A DNA stretch of 64,000 bases from Vibrio sp. LaRot3 (GTDB lineage Bacteria > Pseudomonadota > Gammaproteobacteria > Enterobacterales > Vibrionaceae): positions 62,001 through 126,000 of the forward strand of contig NZ_JAPPTI010000004.1 of NCBI RefSeq assembly GCF_027587025.1, given 5' to 3'. The position numbers and the translations under genes are program-made. This document shows positions 17,917-27,715 of the stretch, piece after piece; within the stretch, counting starts at the first letter, position 1; each line of letters opens with the position of its first letter. Under the pieces are notes generated by a model that was given only the letters and a program-made list of their open reading frames with translations, did no database searches and was not told the origin of the DNA.

Positions 17917-18870
17917 TTAACCCACCACACTCAGTTTGCGTAACAAGCGATAATTGGTCAGACCGTCCGCTTTAAATGCCATACGCAGAATAAAAACAAT
18001 CAAAGAGTATTTGTTTAATTTGGGCTCAATCGAGCCAAATAAGAAATGGCGATGAGCAATGATCTTGCTAAATACTTGCTCATCTTGGGTCTTATTCTTA
18101 ATCAAAAACTTAATCAAATTGATGTAGCAAGTGGAGATAAAAAAGTTCACGTCTTTATCCGCAGCCACCTTCTTCGCTTGCAAAGAAATACGGTCAAATG
18201 CATCAATGTGAGTAGTATCTTTGCCAGTTAATGGACTATTAATGGCAGAACCGCTGCGCATAATATGGTTATACAAAAACAGATCGGTGATATAACTCGA
18301 CTTAGCGACCGACAAATAGTCGATGATGAATAGGACGTCTTCACTAAAGTGAAGTGATTCATCAAAGCGCAGTTGATGGGCTTCTAACACGGCTTTAGAC
18401 AACATCATGCTGCAAATATGAACACGAATATCCTTCGTCAAAAACTTAGAAAGTGCCATTTGACCGCTGACGGTCTCTGCTCGATTATGTGCTTCATCAA
18501 TCTGATGATCGGAAATTTTCTTAAACGAAAACAATACCGAATCGATATCATTATTCGTTAGACACTCATCAAGATGACTAAATAGCCCCGCCTCATAAGC
18601 ATCATCGGAGTCCAAAAACAGAATGTAATCGCCATTGGCTTTCTCAATACCATGATTACGGGCGCTTGAAACGCCACCATTCTCTTTTCGATACAGGTGA
18701 ATAGAAGGAGACGCGATTTGATAATCCGGCCCTGTCTGCGAGCCATCATCAATTAAAAGTAACTCGATATCATCCGCGTCACGGCGGTACTGCTCAGCTT
18801 CAAACCATTCAATGATTTTTTTCGCATAATCGAACGTATTGTAAATCGGTACGATCACTGAATACTTCAT
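17917..18870 (-). CDS. GT2-type glycosyltransferase (exopolysaccharide)
   Basis: Start taken at ATG 18870, which overlaps the TGA of the preceding GT4 gene (ATGA) and has GGAGG seven bases upstream. The 317-residue protein has a GT-A fold start (Tyr-Ser-Val-Ile-Val-Pro-Ile-Tyr-Asn-Thr), the first Asp pair in Leu-Leu-Ile-Asp-Asp-Gly-Ser, and Phe-Leu-Asp-Ser-Asp-Asp (DXD) near residue 93. The C-terminal half is less conserved. It should transfer a sugar to the lipid-linked repeat; donor and linkage cannot be read. Confidence 0.92.
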   Translation of the reverse strand: MKYSVIVPIYNTFDYAKKIIEWFEAEQYRRDADDIELLLIDDGSQTGPDYQIASPSIHLYRKENGGVSSARNHGIEKANGDYILFLDSDDAYEAGLFSHLDECLTNNDIDSVLFSFKKISDHQIDEAHNRAETVSGQMALSKFLTKDIRVHICSMMLSKAVLEAHQLRFDESLHFSEDVLFIIDYLSVAKSSYITDLFLYNHIMRSGSAINSPLTGKDTTHIDAFDRISLQAKKVAADKDVNFFISTCYINLIKFLIKNKTQDEQVFSKIIAHRHFLFGSIEPKLNKYSLIVFILRMAFKADGLTNYRLLRKLSVVG

Positions 18871-19904
18871 GCTACGGCCTCCTGCCACAGACGATCAACC
18901 ACACTAGACTCCGTTTCTTGCGCTTTATCAAGGGCTTTAGCCGACAGCAAACTATACAACTGCTCGTTTTCACACAGCTGGACAATCCTTTGGGCAAACT
19001 GGTCACTATCGCCATCAGCGACCTTATACCCATTCACGCCCTCTTCAACAATCCAAGAAAGAGCATCAAAGGTATGGTAAGCCACAATTGGCAAACCCTG
19101 ACTGCGAGCCTCAATCAATGTTTGACCAAACCCTTCATAACGCGATGTCATGAGAAACACCGAGTAGTCTTTGAGTGTGGCTGCCACATCGCTGGTTGCG
19201 CCTTGGAAAGTCACATTGTTTAGTTGGTTCACGCGCTGCTTTAATGCACTCAACTCTTGCTCGCTACCATCACCGTATATGTCTAATTGGTAGTCGGCAG
19301 GCAACCGCGTCATAACCTCCATCATGGCAGAAAAGTTTTTCTGTCCTTCATCAATACGGGCGATGGTGACTAACTTCTTGCTCACCTGCTTATGTGTCAT
19401 GGCCGTATCGAGCTTACAACCGCGAGGAATCACCTTAATCTTACGTGAGAGCTTAGGAAACAGGCTCGACAGTGCATGCTTATCTTGCTCGGTGTACACC
19501 GTGAATACATCGATCTTACGGTGTAACAGCGTCATGATTAGCTTAGAGAACGGTTTGAAAAATACCGAAAACTTATTGGTTTGCACCAACACTATTTTAG
19601 CGCGCTTTTGTACTTCTGAAGGTAAGTAGAGCAGATCATTCGGGTGAAATAAAATCACGACATCTTGCGCGCTCAGCTGTAACTTGCGTACTGAACTAAT
19701 CTGGTTCAACTTAGAAGCTAACTTACCTTGCTGCCCATATTGGATATAGTTGATATGAGCACTTTCCGGGTAATGCTCATTGCTCGGCGCATGCTCATAG
19801 AGTTCATAGTTTTCGCATTGAAACAAACCATGCAAACTACGAATCAAGGTTTCTACCCCACCCATTGTGGTCGATTTCTGAGGGTTAATAGTGACTAGTT
19901 TCAT
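18867..19904 (-). CDS. GT4-type glycosyltransferase (exopolysaccharide)
   Basis: Start taken at ATG 19904 with AGGAT about eight bases upstream. The 345-residue GT-B protein carries Thr-Met-Gly-Gly-Val-Glu-Thr-Leu near residues 13-20 and, in the C-terminal half, Val-Thr-Ile-Ala-Arg-Ile-Asp-Glu-Gly-Gln-Lys-Asn and Thr-Ser-Arg-Tyr-Glu-Gly-Phe-Gly-Gln-Thr-Leu-Ile-Glu, the family 4 donor-binding signature. It is coupled to the next gene through an ATGA overlap. It is the second of the two GT4 enzymes in this operon and is clearly distinct in sequence from the one at 16832. Confidence 0.92.
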   Translation of the reverse strand: MKLVTINPQKSTTMGGVETLIRSLHGLFQCENYELYEHAPSNEHYPESAHINYIQYGQQGKLASKLNQISSVRKLQLSAQDVVILFHPNDLLYLPSEVQKRAKIVLVQTNKFSVFFKPFSKLIMTLLHRKIDVFTVYTEQDKHALSSLFPKLSRKIKVIPRGCKLDTAMTHKQVSKKLVTIARIDEGQKNFSAMMEVMTRLPADYQLDIYGDGSEQELSALKQRVNQLNNVTFQGATSDVAATLKDYSVFLMTSRYEGFGQTLIEARSQGLPIVAYHTFDALSWIVEEGVNGYKVADGDSDQFAQRIVQLCENEQLYSLLSAKALDKAQETESSVVDRLWQEAVA

Positions 19905-19922
19905 CAATGCTATCCTTGGTAC

Positions 19923-21089
19923 TTAGTCGCTACCGAATAAATCGCGGGTATATACTTTGTCCGCTACGTCTTGGAGCTCATCAACCATGCGGTTACTCAC
20001 AATCACATCACTTATTTGTTTAAACGCGGAGAAATCATTCACGACTTCAGAATTGAAAAAAGTCGCCTCTTCAAGCAGTGGTTCATAGATAACCACTTGA
20101 ATACCTTTGGCTTTGATACGTTTCATGATGCCTTGAATACTAGACGCGCGGAAATTGTCCGAGCCCGACTTCATGATCAGTCGGTACACGCCAACGACTC
20201 GTGGCTGTTTAGCGATAATGGAATCGGCGATAAAGTCTTTACGTGTAGTATTGGAATCAACAATGGCGCGAATGATGTTGTTTGGCACATCCTGATAGTT
20301 AGCCAAAAGCTGCTTAGTATCTTTTGGCAAGCAGTATCCGCCATAGCCAAATGATGGGTTGTTGTAATGTGCACCAATGCGCGGGTCTAAGCCGACCCCT
20401 TGGATAATTTGGCGTGAATCTAAACCATGGCTTTCTGCATATGAGTCTAACTCATTAAAGTAAGCGACACGCATCGCTAAGTAAGTATTGGAAAACAGCT
20501 TAACCGCTTCTGCTTCGGTTGAATTGGTAAATAATACCGGAATGTCGGTTTTCTCTGCGCCTTCCACCAACAGCTGAGCGAAAACTTCCGCTCGCTCAGA
20601 GTGCTCTCCAACGATAATGCGTGATGGGTGCAAATTGTCATACAAAGCTTTGCCTTCTCGCAGAAACTCCGGAGAGAAAACAATGTTATCGAACTCTAAA
20701 TCCTGCTTAACGCGCTCGGTATAGCCAACAGGAATAGTCGACTTGATAATCACCGTACTATTTGGCGTGAACTGCTTAACATCTCGAATGACAGATTCAA
20801 CCGAACTGGTATCAAAAAAGTTGGTCACAGGGTCGTAGTTGGTTGGCGTAGCAACAATCACAAAATCCGCGTTCTGATAAGCATGACCCTTGTCGATGGT
20901 TGCCGTTAAATCTAGCGACTTCTCTGCCAGATACAACTCGATTTCATGATCAGAAATTGGGGATATACGTTGGTTTATATTCGCCACTTTTTCAGCATCA
21001 ATGTCGAGAGCGACAACTTCATGCTTTTGAGACAACAAAATCGCGTTTGAAAGGCCTACGTAGCCTGTTCCTACAACGGTAATTTTCAT
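19923..21089 (-). CDS. ugd: UDP-glucose 6-dehydrogenase
   Basis: The 388-residue enzyme oxidises UDP-glucose (or a related UDP-hexose) to the uronic acid using two NAD. The N-terminal dinucleotide motif Gly-Thr-Gly-Tyr-Val-Gly-Leu-Ser is at residues 7-14 and the catalytic Cys253 sits in Gly-Gly-Tyr-Cys-Leu-Pro-Lys-Asp. The short form (about 390 residues) is the usual bacterial length. ATG 21089 is preferred because GGAT lies upstream; another ATG four codons earlier is possible. Its presence in the operon implies a uronic acid, or a sugar derived from one, in the polymer. Confidence 0.95.
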   Translation of the reverse strand: MKITVVGTGYVGLSNAILLSQKHEVVALDIDAEKVANINQRISPISDHEIELYLAEKSLDLTATIDKGHAYQNADFVIVATPTNYDPVTNFFDTSSVESVIRDVKQFTPNSTVIIKSTIPVGYTERVKQDLEFDNIVFSPEFLREGKALYDNLHPSRIIVGEHSERAEVFAQLLVEGAEKTDIPVLFTNSTEAEAVKLFSNTYLAMRVAYFNELDSYAESHGLDSRQIIQGVGLDPRIGAHYNNPSFGYGGYCLPKDTKQLLANYQDVPNNIIRAIVDSNTTRKDFIADSIIAKQPRVVGVYRLIMKSGSDNFRASSIQGIMKRIKAKGIQVVIYEPLLEEATFFNSEVVNDFSAFKQISDVIVSNRMVDELQDVADKVYTRDLFGSD

Positions 21090-21134
21090 AACTGAATCCA
21101 TATTAATTATTTAAAATCCGATCTTTATCCGCCA

Positions 21135-22067
21135 CTACACTTGATATTTGGCACTACTCAGCGACTGTTTACGCTTGGTCAATTTAGAGATAATTTGCTG
21201 CGGGTTGCGTAAGTAAAACCACGTTCTTTTCGGCATTAAGGTGATTTTTCTCTGTACCAACAATTTAAGCAGAGCATTAAACTCTCCAAGGCTCATCACC
21301 GCACGAAAGTCCCGCACCAATTTGTAGAGTGACATGGTCTCCGTTTTAATCTGCTTTTCCGAGATATAGTCAATACGGCGCATCGCGACATCAAATCTTG
21401 AGCGAGTCACTTTAGGGTTGAAGTTAACGGTTAACGTGCCTTGACCACGAGTCACACAATAGATATCGCTCTGATGAGCAGTGATAGATTGTGCTTTATA
21501 ACCCGCAACTAAGGAGAACATCACATCATTAGAAGCGATGACCTCGTCAAAATAGAGTGATTCAGAGCGTAGAAACTCACTGCGGTATACTTTGCTCCAT
21601 GGCACCGAGAAATGGTAACGAATCTCTTCATCACCACCGTTCGAATAATCACTGACAAGGTTGGCGTATAAGTAATGCCTATCAGAAGGTTCACCGGTTA
21701 AATCACACTGACTGATTGGAGAGAAAAACGTAATGTCATGATCAGCAAGCTTCTCATCCATCAATTGAAAAGCCTGTGCAGTAAAGAAATCATCAGCATC
21801 GGCAAACAAGGTGTAAGTAGCATTGATATGCTGCAAAGCGATATTACGTGCCGCCCCTGCCCCTTTCACTCCCGAATCGTTCACCAACAGCTGTAATGTT
21901 AAATGTGGGAACGCGGCCTGTAATGTCGCTTCACAGGGCGGCTGTTGGCTGTTGTCATCAACAATAACCACTTGAATGTCTGCTCGCTCTGGCAGTGAAT
22001 TCAACAGCCGAGTTAACCCTTCTAAGCTGTTAAAATGCGGTACCACAATCCCATACTTGAAGTTCAT
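21135..22067 (-). CDS. GT2-type glycosyltransferase (exopolysaccharide)
   Basis: The 310-residue protein has the GT-A fold pattern: Tyr-Gly-Ile-Val-Val-Pro-His-Phe-Asn-Ser near the N-terminus, Val-Ile-Val-Asp-Asp-Asn-Ser at about 34-40, and Leu-Phe-Ala-Asp-Ala-Asp-Asp (DXD) near 87-93. The C-terminal end is basic. It should transfer one sugar during repeat-unit assembly on the cytoplasmic side. It follows the Wzc-like gene after 13 bases, so it is translationally close. Together with the enzymes at 16832, 17917 and 18867 it gives four glycosyltransferases, suggesting a repeat unit of about five sugars including the initiating one. Confidence 0.9.
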   Translation of the reverse strand: MNFKYGIVVPHFNSLEGLTRLLNSLPERADIQVVIVDDNSQQPPCEATLQAAFPHLTLQLLVNDSGVKGAGAARNIALQHINATYTLFADADDFFTAQAFQLMDEKLADHDITFFSPISQCDLTGEPSDRHYLYANLVSDYSNGGDEEIRYHFSVPWSKVYRSEFLRSESLYFDEVIASNDVMFSLVAGYKAQSITAHQSDIYCVTRGQGTLTVNFNPKVTRSRFDVAMRRIDYISEKQIKTETMSLYKLVRDFRAVMSLGEFNALLKLLVQRKITLMPKRTWFYLRNPQQIISKLTKRKQSLSSAKYQV

Positions 22068-22080
22068 ACTGATAGCCTCA

Positions 22081-24297
22081 CTAAGCGGTCTTTTTTAACT
22101 CAGAATGTTCGTCAATATGGTAGATATAGTCGCCATATACGTATTCTTGGTGGTCTTTGCTATCCAGAATCTGGTTGAGCAGAACCCCATCTAACTGCAC
22201 TTCATGAGTCATAAAGCGTGAAATAGTATTACGCAATGATGTCACTCGTGTGCTCGACGCTTTAAGTACAACCACCACTTTGCCTGTGATCTTGCTGACG
22301 ATCATGCAATCACTAACTGACAGCGCTGGTGGCGTATCAATGATCACTTTGTCGAACTGACCTGCGAGTTGGTGAAGCAACTTCTCAAAACGTTCTGAGC
22401 TGAGAAGCTCTTGTGGGTTCGGTGTCGGCATACCAGCGGCAAGCACCATCAAGCCTGACTTTTCATCTTCAAATAAGCAGTCGTCTAGCTCTGTGTTCAT
22501 CAGTAGGTGATTGGTCAACCCCGGTTTATACCGCTTATGTCCAAAACGCTCTGCTACTGAAGATTTGCGCAAGTCACAATCAATCAACAAGGTTTTGCCA
22601 ACTTTGGCAAACGCCATAGCAAGGTTAACCGCGCAGGTAGTTTTACCTTCATTAGGTAGTGAAGAAGAAATCGTAACAAACTTAGAATCGCGATTGTTCA
22701 GAGCAATCGTCGTTCGTGCGGAGCGTATGGATTCATTGAACGTCATGTATTTATCGTCAAAAAAGACTTCGCTACTCACCGATTTGTTCTTAAACTTTTT
22801 CAGCTTAGGAATTCCACCAAGCGGGATTAAGCCTAGCTTCTCCTCACAATGCTTCACCGAGATAATGGTGTTGTTAAATACATCCAGTAGCAGAACCACT
22901 GACACCGCCACCAGCATAGAAGCAATCATGGCAAAGCCGACGATCAGCTTTTTGCGCGGCTTACTTGGGCTGTGAGGTGCAATGGCAGTGTCGGTAAAAC
23001 GAGCATTGCGTGATTCAAAATCACTAGTCGCGGTCGTTTCTTTTTGACGATTCAAGAAAATATTGAGGATATTGCGGTTTGTCTCTTCTTCTCTAACTAG
23101 CGCTTCATACTGACGTTTCTTCACCGTTAAGCTTTGGAACGCTTGTTTCTGCTTCTCTAACTCACGCGAAATTAAGCGCTCTTGCGAGCGTACTGCTTGT
23201 AACTCTTTGCCGATGCCGCCGACTAATTGCGAAATCAGTTGGTCAAGTTGCTGCGTGATGTTGGTCTTCTTAGCAGAAACTGCTAGCATCTTTTCATGCT
23301 TTGGACCGTAGGTTTTTGAAAGCTCCGTAAACTCGCGGTTCGCATCTGCTAGTAAGCTACGCAAGTTCACCACTTGCGGATGCTTAGAAATTTCAGGCAC
23401 AGAGGAAACATCACTGGTAGCCAACGAACCACCGCTGCTCAATGTGCTGTAAGCCGATTCAAGCTGAATTCGACGGTCAGTTGCCTCACTCAAACGAAGG
23501 ATCAAATCATTAATGACTGTGCTGGCTTGAACGTCAATACCACTATCATCTACCAATTTCTCTTTGGCTAAGAAATCAATTAGAGCGTTTTCCGATTGCT
23601 TTAGCTGCTCTTGAAGCTGCTGCATACGGCCCGAAATCCAGCTAGAGGCATGTTCGGTAGCACTCAAACGCGCTTCTAAACCTGCATCGATATAAGCCTC
23701 ACCCACGGCATTAGCAATATCTGCCGCAAGTTGAGCGTCTAACGATTCAAACGTAATTCGCACTAATTGGGTTTTACGAATTGGAGAGATTTTTAAACGC
23801 CCTTGAAACTTCCTAACGACTGCCTGTCTTACTTTTACGGCTTGCTCTTCTTCAGACAGGGTCACCACTACTTCTTCAGATTTGAAGATCGGCAAAGACT
23901 TAATACTTTGCTTGATCGAGCCCAAAATCGACTGCTTTGGTTCTAAATAGGGATTGAACTCAGGAACATCAGTAAGGTTGAGCCTGTCGACCACGCGCTC
24001 TGCGATGGTACGAGACTTTAGAATTTCAAACTGGGTTTGATAATACTCTTTTTGAGTAGAATCGATGCCAACCACTTCATCAATTGACACCGCATTGCTG
24101 GCTTCAGATTCAATCAGCAGCGTTGCTGTTGCTTCATATGTTGGCTTAATAGACAGAGCAAAGAGCACTGCCAATATGGTTGTTAAGCCAGTAAATAAGG
24201 CTATCTTCAACCAGTTCTTTCTCAGTAAGACGATATACTTACCAAAATCTACAGACTCGCTAGCTGGGGCGTTCTGCTCTTCACTTAATAACTTCAT
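22081..24297 (-). CDS. Wzc/VpsO-like polysaccharide co-polymerase with C-terminal tyrosine autokinase
   Basis: A 738-residue BY-kinase. An N-terminal Wzz domain is bracketed by membrane segments at about 33-52 and 451-471, with a long coiled-coil periplasmic part (about 220-430). The cytoplasmic kinase has Walker A at 546-553 (Ser-Leu-Pro-Asn-Glu-Gly-Lys-Thr), Walker A' Leu-Leu-Ile-Asp-Cys-Asp at 570-575, and a C-terminal tyrosine cluster (Tyr719, 721, 724, 726). Such proteins control chain length and export through cycles of phosphorylation. The matching phosphatase is not in this operon; the nearest candidate is at 61527. Confidence 0.95.
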   Translation of the reverse strand: MKLLSEEQNAPASESVDFGKYIVLLRKNWLKIALFTGLTTILAVLFALSIKPTYEATATLLIESEASNAVSIDEVVGIDSTQKEYYQTQFEILKSRTIAERVVDRLNLTDVPEFNPYLEPKQSILGSIKQSIKSLPIFKSEEVVVTLSEEEQAVKVRQAVVRKFQGRLKISPIRKTQLVRITFESLDAQLAADIANAVGEAYIDAGLEARLSATEHASSWISGRMQQLQEQLKQSENALIDFLAKEKLVDDSGIDVQASTVINDLILRLSEATDRRIQLESAYSTLSSGGSLATSDVSSVPEISKHPQVVNLRSLLADANREFTELSKTYGPKHEKMLAVSAKKTNITQQLDQLISQLVGGIGKELQAVRSQERLISRELEKQKQAFQSLTVKKRQYEALVREEETNRNILNIFLNRQKETTATSDFESRNARFTDTAIAPHSPSKPRKKLIVGFAMIASMLVAVSVVLLLDVFNNTIISVKHCEEKLGLIPLGGIPKLKKFKNKSVSSEVFFDDKYMTFNESIRSARTTIALNNRDSKFVTISSSLPNEGKTTCAVNLAMAFAKVGKTLLIDCDLRKSSVAERFGHKRYKPGLTNHLLMNTELDDCLFEDEKSGLMVLAAGMPTPNPQELLSSERFEKLLHQLAGQFDKVIIDTPPALSVSDCMIVSKITGKVVVVLKASSTRVTSLRNTISRFMTHEVQLDGVLLNQILDSKDHQEYVYGDYIYHIDEHSELKKTA

Positions 24298-24338
24298 ATT
24301 ATCCCTAAACGTCGATACTTAGTGCGTTGACACCGCAG

Positions 24339-24923
24339 TTACCAAAAAGAAGCCACTACGTAGATAGTGTCACCAGGCTGAATCACTTGATATAACTCGG
24401 CTTCGATCTCAGTATTTTTTTCAAACTCGCGTGATAGTTGATCGGCCGTCAAGTTTTGGTATTTCTTCGACTCACTTGATTTGGTTCGGTAGGCTTTAGC
24501 ACTTCGGCGATATTTGCTCATTACACCACCCGCAAGAGAAATGGCTTTCTGCACCGTCAGGCCTGGCTCATACTCATAGCCTCCGGGCTTATTCACCAAG
24601 CCATTGATGTAAACATTACGATAGCGAACAATGGCGACATTGACTTTAGGGTTGACCAAATAGTCCCCTTTCAGACCTGAGACTAATTCTGATTGCACTT
24701 GGTCTAGTGTCTTGCCACCCAATTTGATTTCACCAAGGTAGGGATAATCAATCACTTCACGGTTATCGATTTTTTGCTCCGCGATAGATAGGTTTTCTTC
24801 CCCATAAACCTTAATGCTAATTACATCACCGGCGGATAGCTTGTATAAAGAGTCCGCTTGGACAGAGCTCGTTACGCAAAATGCCATTACTAACAGTACC
24901 GCTTTAACTATCTGTTTTTTCAC
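24339..24923 (-). CDS. Short Wza/GumB-type polysaccharide export protein
   Basis: Start chosen at GTG 24923 because AGGAAAC precedes it and the result, MKKQIVKAVLLVMAFCVTSS, is a clean signal peptide; a TTG at 24947 would add eight residues. After the signal comes a Poly_export domain (Tyr-Lys-Leu-Ser-Ala-Gly-Asp-Val-Ile-Ser-Ile-Lys-Val) and one SLBB domain (Val-Tyr-Ile-Asn-Gly-Leu-Val-Asn-Lys-Pro-Gly-Gly). At 194 residues it is half the size of Wza, has no convincing lipobox, and lacks the C-terminal helix that forms the outer-membrane pore in Wza. It is therefore closer in layout to GumB, and another outer-membrane component may be needed. Confidence 0.88.
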   Translation of the reverse strand: MKKQIVKAVLLVMAFCVTSSVQADSLYKLSAGDVISIKVYGEENLSIAEQKIDNREVIDYPYLGEIKLGGKTLDQVQSELVSGLKGDYLVNPKVNVAIVRYRNVYINGLVNKPGGYEYEPGLTVQKAISLAGGVMSKYRRSAKAYRTKSSESKKYQNLTADQLSREFEKNTEIEAELYQVIQPGDTIYVVASFW

Positions 24924-24947
24924 TTCGTTTCCTGCCAATTTGCCCAA

Positions 24948-26348
24948 CTAATATGCCGTTTTACCGACAAAACCTTTAAAGATGGTTAAGAAAATAATCT
25001 TCACGTCCAACCAAAGCGACCAATCTCGGATGTAGTTCAAATCGTACTCGACGCGTTTTTCCATCTTATCTAGCGTATCGGTTTCTCCGCGGTAACCGTT
25101 GATTTGAGCCCAACCAGTAATGCCCGGCTTAACCTTATGGCGTAACATGTATTTATTGACAATCTGGCGATACTCTTCGTTGTGTGACACCGCATGTGGA
25201 CGCGGACCAACAATTGACATTCGGCCTTGAATCACATTGAAAAATTGCGGTAGTTCATCCAATGAGGTACGACGAATAAACTGTCCAAACTTAGTCACTC
25301 GAGGATCGCCCTTAGTGGCCTGTTTAACGACGCCACCGTTATCCATCACTTTCATTGAGCGAAACTTCCACACTTTGATTTTCTTACCATCCATGCCGTA
25401 ACGATCCTGCTTGAAAATGATCGGGCCCGGAGAAGAGAGCTTTACGCCAATGGCCACAGCAAGTAGCACAGGGCTAATCAAGAGTAAAATCAACGAAGCA
25501 ACAACAATATCTTCTAAACGTTTTACAAAAGTAGACATGCCATAAAACGGCGTATCATGGATGCTTAGTGTCGGTACGCTGCCTACATTACGCCAGCGTG
25601 ATTGAATCAAATCGTAGGTAAAGAAATCAGGCACTATATAGACGCGTGCGGTACTGTCAGAGAAGTAATTGATCACTTCTTTGATTCGCTCTGACGCTTG
25701 CATTGGCAGCGCTACGTAAACATGTCGAAAATCGCGCTCTTTAGCCATGGCTAACGCGTCATTAATTGAACCTCGAACCGGGGTTGAAAGCTCATCCGTA
25801 GGTAAACGGTCACTACTTCGGTCATCAAAAATACCCACCAAACTCATACCATGATGCTGGCTTGACCGGATCTCTTTCGCCAAAGCCAAACCTGCTGGTG
25901 TAGCACCAATAATGATGCTCTTTTGCGTGTAGGAATTTGATCGACTCGACTGGCGAACTTTATTAGAAACAAGTCGATATGCAGATAAGAAAACAGGCGT
26001 TGCCACAAACCAAATTGTCACGGCAACGCGAGAAAAATGATCGGTGATCTTTAGACCAAAGGCCAAAATCAATACCAAGCCAATGGCGCAAAACCACGAC
26101 AGTAAAATCGGCGCAAATGTTTGTCTAAATGAAGCAACAAACGCCGCATTATAAACACCGAGTAACTCTGCCATGATACTAAAGCAAACAACGGCTACGC
26201 AGGTTGCAAGCAAGTAATATATTCCCCAATCACCTACATACAAACTCGTGGCTATCAGAACCGTTGCCGCAATGATAACAATGTCGAGCACGCGATAAGC
26301 AATAATAAACTCTTCGCCGTGACTTTTGATTAATCCTATGTCTCTCAT
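24948..26348 (-). CDS. Undecaprenyl-phosphate sugar phosphotransferase (VpsL/WcaJ type)
   Basis: The 466-residue polyisoprenyl-phosphate hexose-1-phosphate transferase starts repeat-unit synthesis by loading a sugar phosphate, probably glucose-1-P, onto undecaprenyl phosphate. It has four to five N-terminal membrane segments, a central CoA-binding-like domain (Ile-Ile-Ile-Gly-Ala-Thr-Pro-Ala-Gly near 147), a reentrant membrane helix (about 280-303), and the catalytic C-terminal domain with Lys-Phe-Arg-Ser-Met, Arg-Arg-Thr-Ser-Leu-Asp-Glu-Leu-Pro-Gln and Val-Gly-Pro-Arg-Pro. It is the first gene of the operon, as in vps-II type clusters, and is preceded by a 558-base noncoding leader. Confidence 0.94.
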   Translation of the reverse strand: MRDIGLIKSHGEEFIIAYRVLDIVIIAATVLIATSLYVGDWGIYYLLATCVAVVCFSIMAELLGVYNAAFVASFRQTFAPILLSWFCAIGLVLILAFGLKITDHFSRVAVTIWFVATPVFLSAYRLVSNKVRQSSRSNSYTQKSIIIGATPAGLALAKEIRSSQHHGMSLVGIFDDRSSDRLPTDELSTPVRGSINDALAMAKERDFRHVYVALPMQASERIKEVINYFSDSTARVYIVPDFFTYDLIQSRWRNVGSVPTLSIHDTPFYGMSTFVKRLEDIVVASLILLLISPVLLAVAIGVKLSSPGPIIFKQDRYGMDGKKIKVWKFRSMKVMDNGGVVKQATKGDPRVTKFGQFIRRTSLDELPQFFNVIQGRMSIVGPRPHAVSHNEEYRQIVNKYMLRHKVKPGITGWAQINGYRGETDTLDKMEKRVEYDLNYIRDWSLWLDVKIIFLTIFKGFVGKTAY

Positions 26349-26839
26349 GACAGACTTTCCTTGCCGATGAATTGTTCCAATGGTCTTTATCCATTGGATA
26401 CCTGAGCTGACTTCTAATAATTATTCCGCGACTACTTTCTGCGAGCACATAGTCTGAATTTTTTTTCGCTAAAAACAAACTAGTATTAGAGGCTTATTTA
26501 CTGCGATCTATAATATGAGAATGCAATATTTCTTAGATATGAGAAAGACGTGATAGGGATCGTAGTTTGAATATCGAATAAGCCATACAACACAAAGACT
26601 TAAAAGAAAAGACAACGAGCATTGCCATTAACTTAGCACTTTATTCCGCTTTTATTTTGTGGTTATAAACTAAAGTATTAATATGAATTCTAAACTCGGC
26701 AAGAATGTAACACTGATTTACAGTACTGATGTTTAATTAAAATAAAAATCCAGAAAACAGAATAACTAACTTTAAAATACCAATCTCAACAGAATGAATT
26801 TGATAAATATATTTTATACCTAGTAGCAAGTATAAAAAA
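26349..26839. promoter_or_regulatory. A+T-rich leader of the exopolysaccharide operon
   Basis: About 490 bases without a gene upstream of the phosphotransferase gene, bounded on the right by the pst terminator. The DNA is strongly A+T-rich, and on the minus strand contains several TATTAT/TATAAT-like hexamers without a convincing -35 partner. I found no ops/JUMPstart element. This is the place where VpsR/VpsT-type activators would be expected to act, but no site could be assigned by eye. Confidence 0.45.
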
Positions 26840-26859
26840 GCCCCTCAAATATGAGGGGC
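26834..26859 (-). terminator. Rho-independent terminator of the pst operon
   Basis: Read on the minus strand: GCCCCTCA, a 4-base loop, TGAGGGGC, then a run of six T. It lies about 50 bases after the pstB stop and isolates the pst operon from the exopolysaccharide operon that follows in the same direction. Confidence 0.9.
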
Positions 26860-26906
26860 AAACGTTACCATCGCTTATAGTTATAATCTTATGCCAGTAA
26901 AATTAA

Positions 26907-27656
26907 TTAACCAAAATCGCCATTAACATAACCTTTGGTACGATCGTCTTTTGGCTGATTGAAAATTACTTGGGTATCATCATGTTCAACCAGCTCTCCC
27001 ATTAGGAAGAACGCAGTGCGATCCGAAATACGGCGTGCTTGCTGCATCGAGTGCGTAACGATGACAATGGTGTAGTTTTTCTTAAGCTCTTCCATCAACT
27101 CTTCGATTTTATGAGTGGCGATTGGGTCAAGTGCAGAGGTTGGCTCGTCCATTAAAATAACGTCTGGTTCCATTGCGATAGTGCGCGCAATACATAGACG
27201 CTGCTGCTGACCACCAGAAAGACCAAATGCATGAGACTTAAGGCGATCTTTTACCTCATCCCAAAGCGCAGCACCACGTAATGAACGCTCCACCACTTCA
27301 TCAATGTGCTTTTTATCTTTGATACCTTGCGCGCGCAGCCCATAGGCCACGTTCTCGTAAATACTCATTGGGAATGGATTTGGCTTTTGGAAAACCATGC
27401 CGACTTTAATACGTAAATCAGCCACATCAATATTACCGTAGATGTCTGTGCCATCCATATCTAACTTACCGGTGATTTTCACACCTTCAATCAAGTCATT
27501 CATGCGGTTCAAACAACGCAGTAGCGTTGATTTACCACAACCTGAAGGGCCAATAAGAGCAGTAACTTGCTTAGTCGGGATCGGTAGGTTGATCGATTTT
27601 AGTGCTTGGTTTTCACCGTAAAATAGGTCTAGTTCTTTAATATCGAATTTGTTCAT
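26907..27656 (-). CDS. pstB: PstB, phosphate ABC transporter ATP-binding protein
   Basis: The 249-residue ATPase has Walker A Gly-Pro-Ser-Gly-Cys-Gly-Lys-Ser-Thr at 36-44, the Leu-Ser-Gly-Gly-Gln-Gln-Gln-Arg signature, Walker B Val-Ile-Leu-Met-Asp-Glu-Pro and a switch histidine in Val-Thr-His-Ser-Met. The Phe-Gln-Lys-Pro-Asn-Pro-Phe-Pro Q-loop is specific to PstB. It energises high-affinity phosphate import with PstA and PstC. It is the last gene of the operon; phoU does not follow, and a strong terminator closes the transcript. Confidence 0.97.
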   Translation of the reverse strand: MNKFDIKELDLFYGENQALKSINLPIPTKQVTALIGPSGCGKSTLLRCLNRMNDLIEGVKITGKLDMDGTDIYGNIDVADLRIKVGMVFQKPNPFPMSIYENVAYGLRAQGIKDKKHIDEVVERSLRGAALWDEVKDRLKSHAFGLSGGQQQRLCIARTIAMEPDVILMDEPTSALDPIATHKIEELMEELKKNYTIVIVTHSMQQARRISDRTAFFLMGELVEHDDTQVIFNQPKDDRTKGYVNGDFG

Positions 27657-27715
27657 GTTCTTAATCTCTTAAATTCTTTTCTTAATCGCGTTGCTAATAC
27701 GTCAGCTAGAATCAG

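Noticed and set aside
26349..26839. ops/JUMPstart (RfaH) element before the polysaccharide operon
   Set aside because: No match to the ops core was seen on the minus strand.
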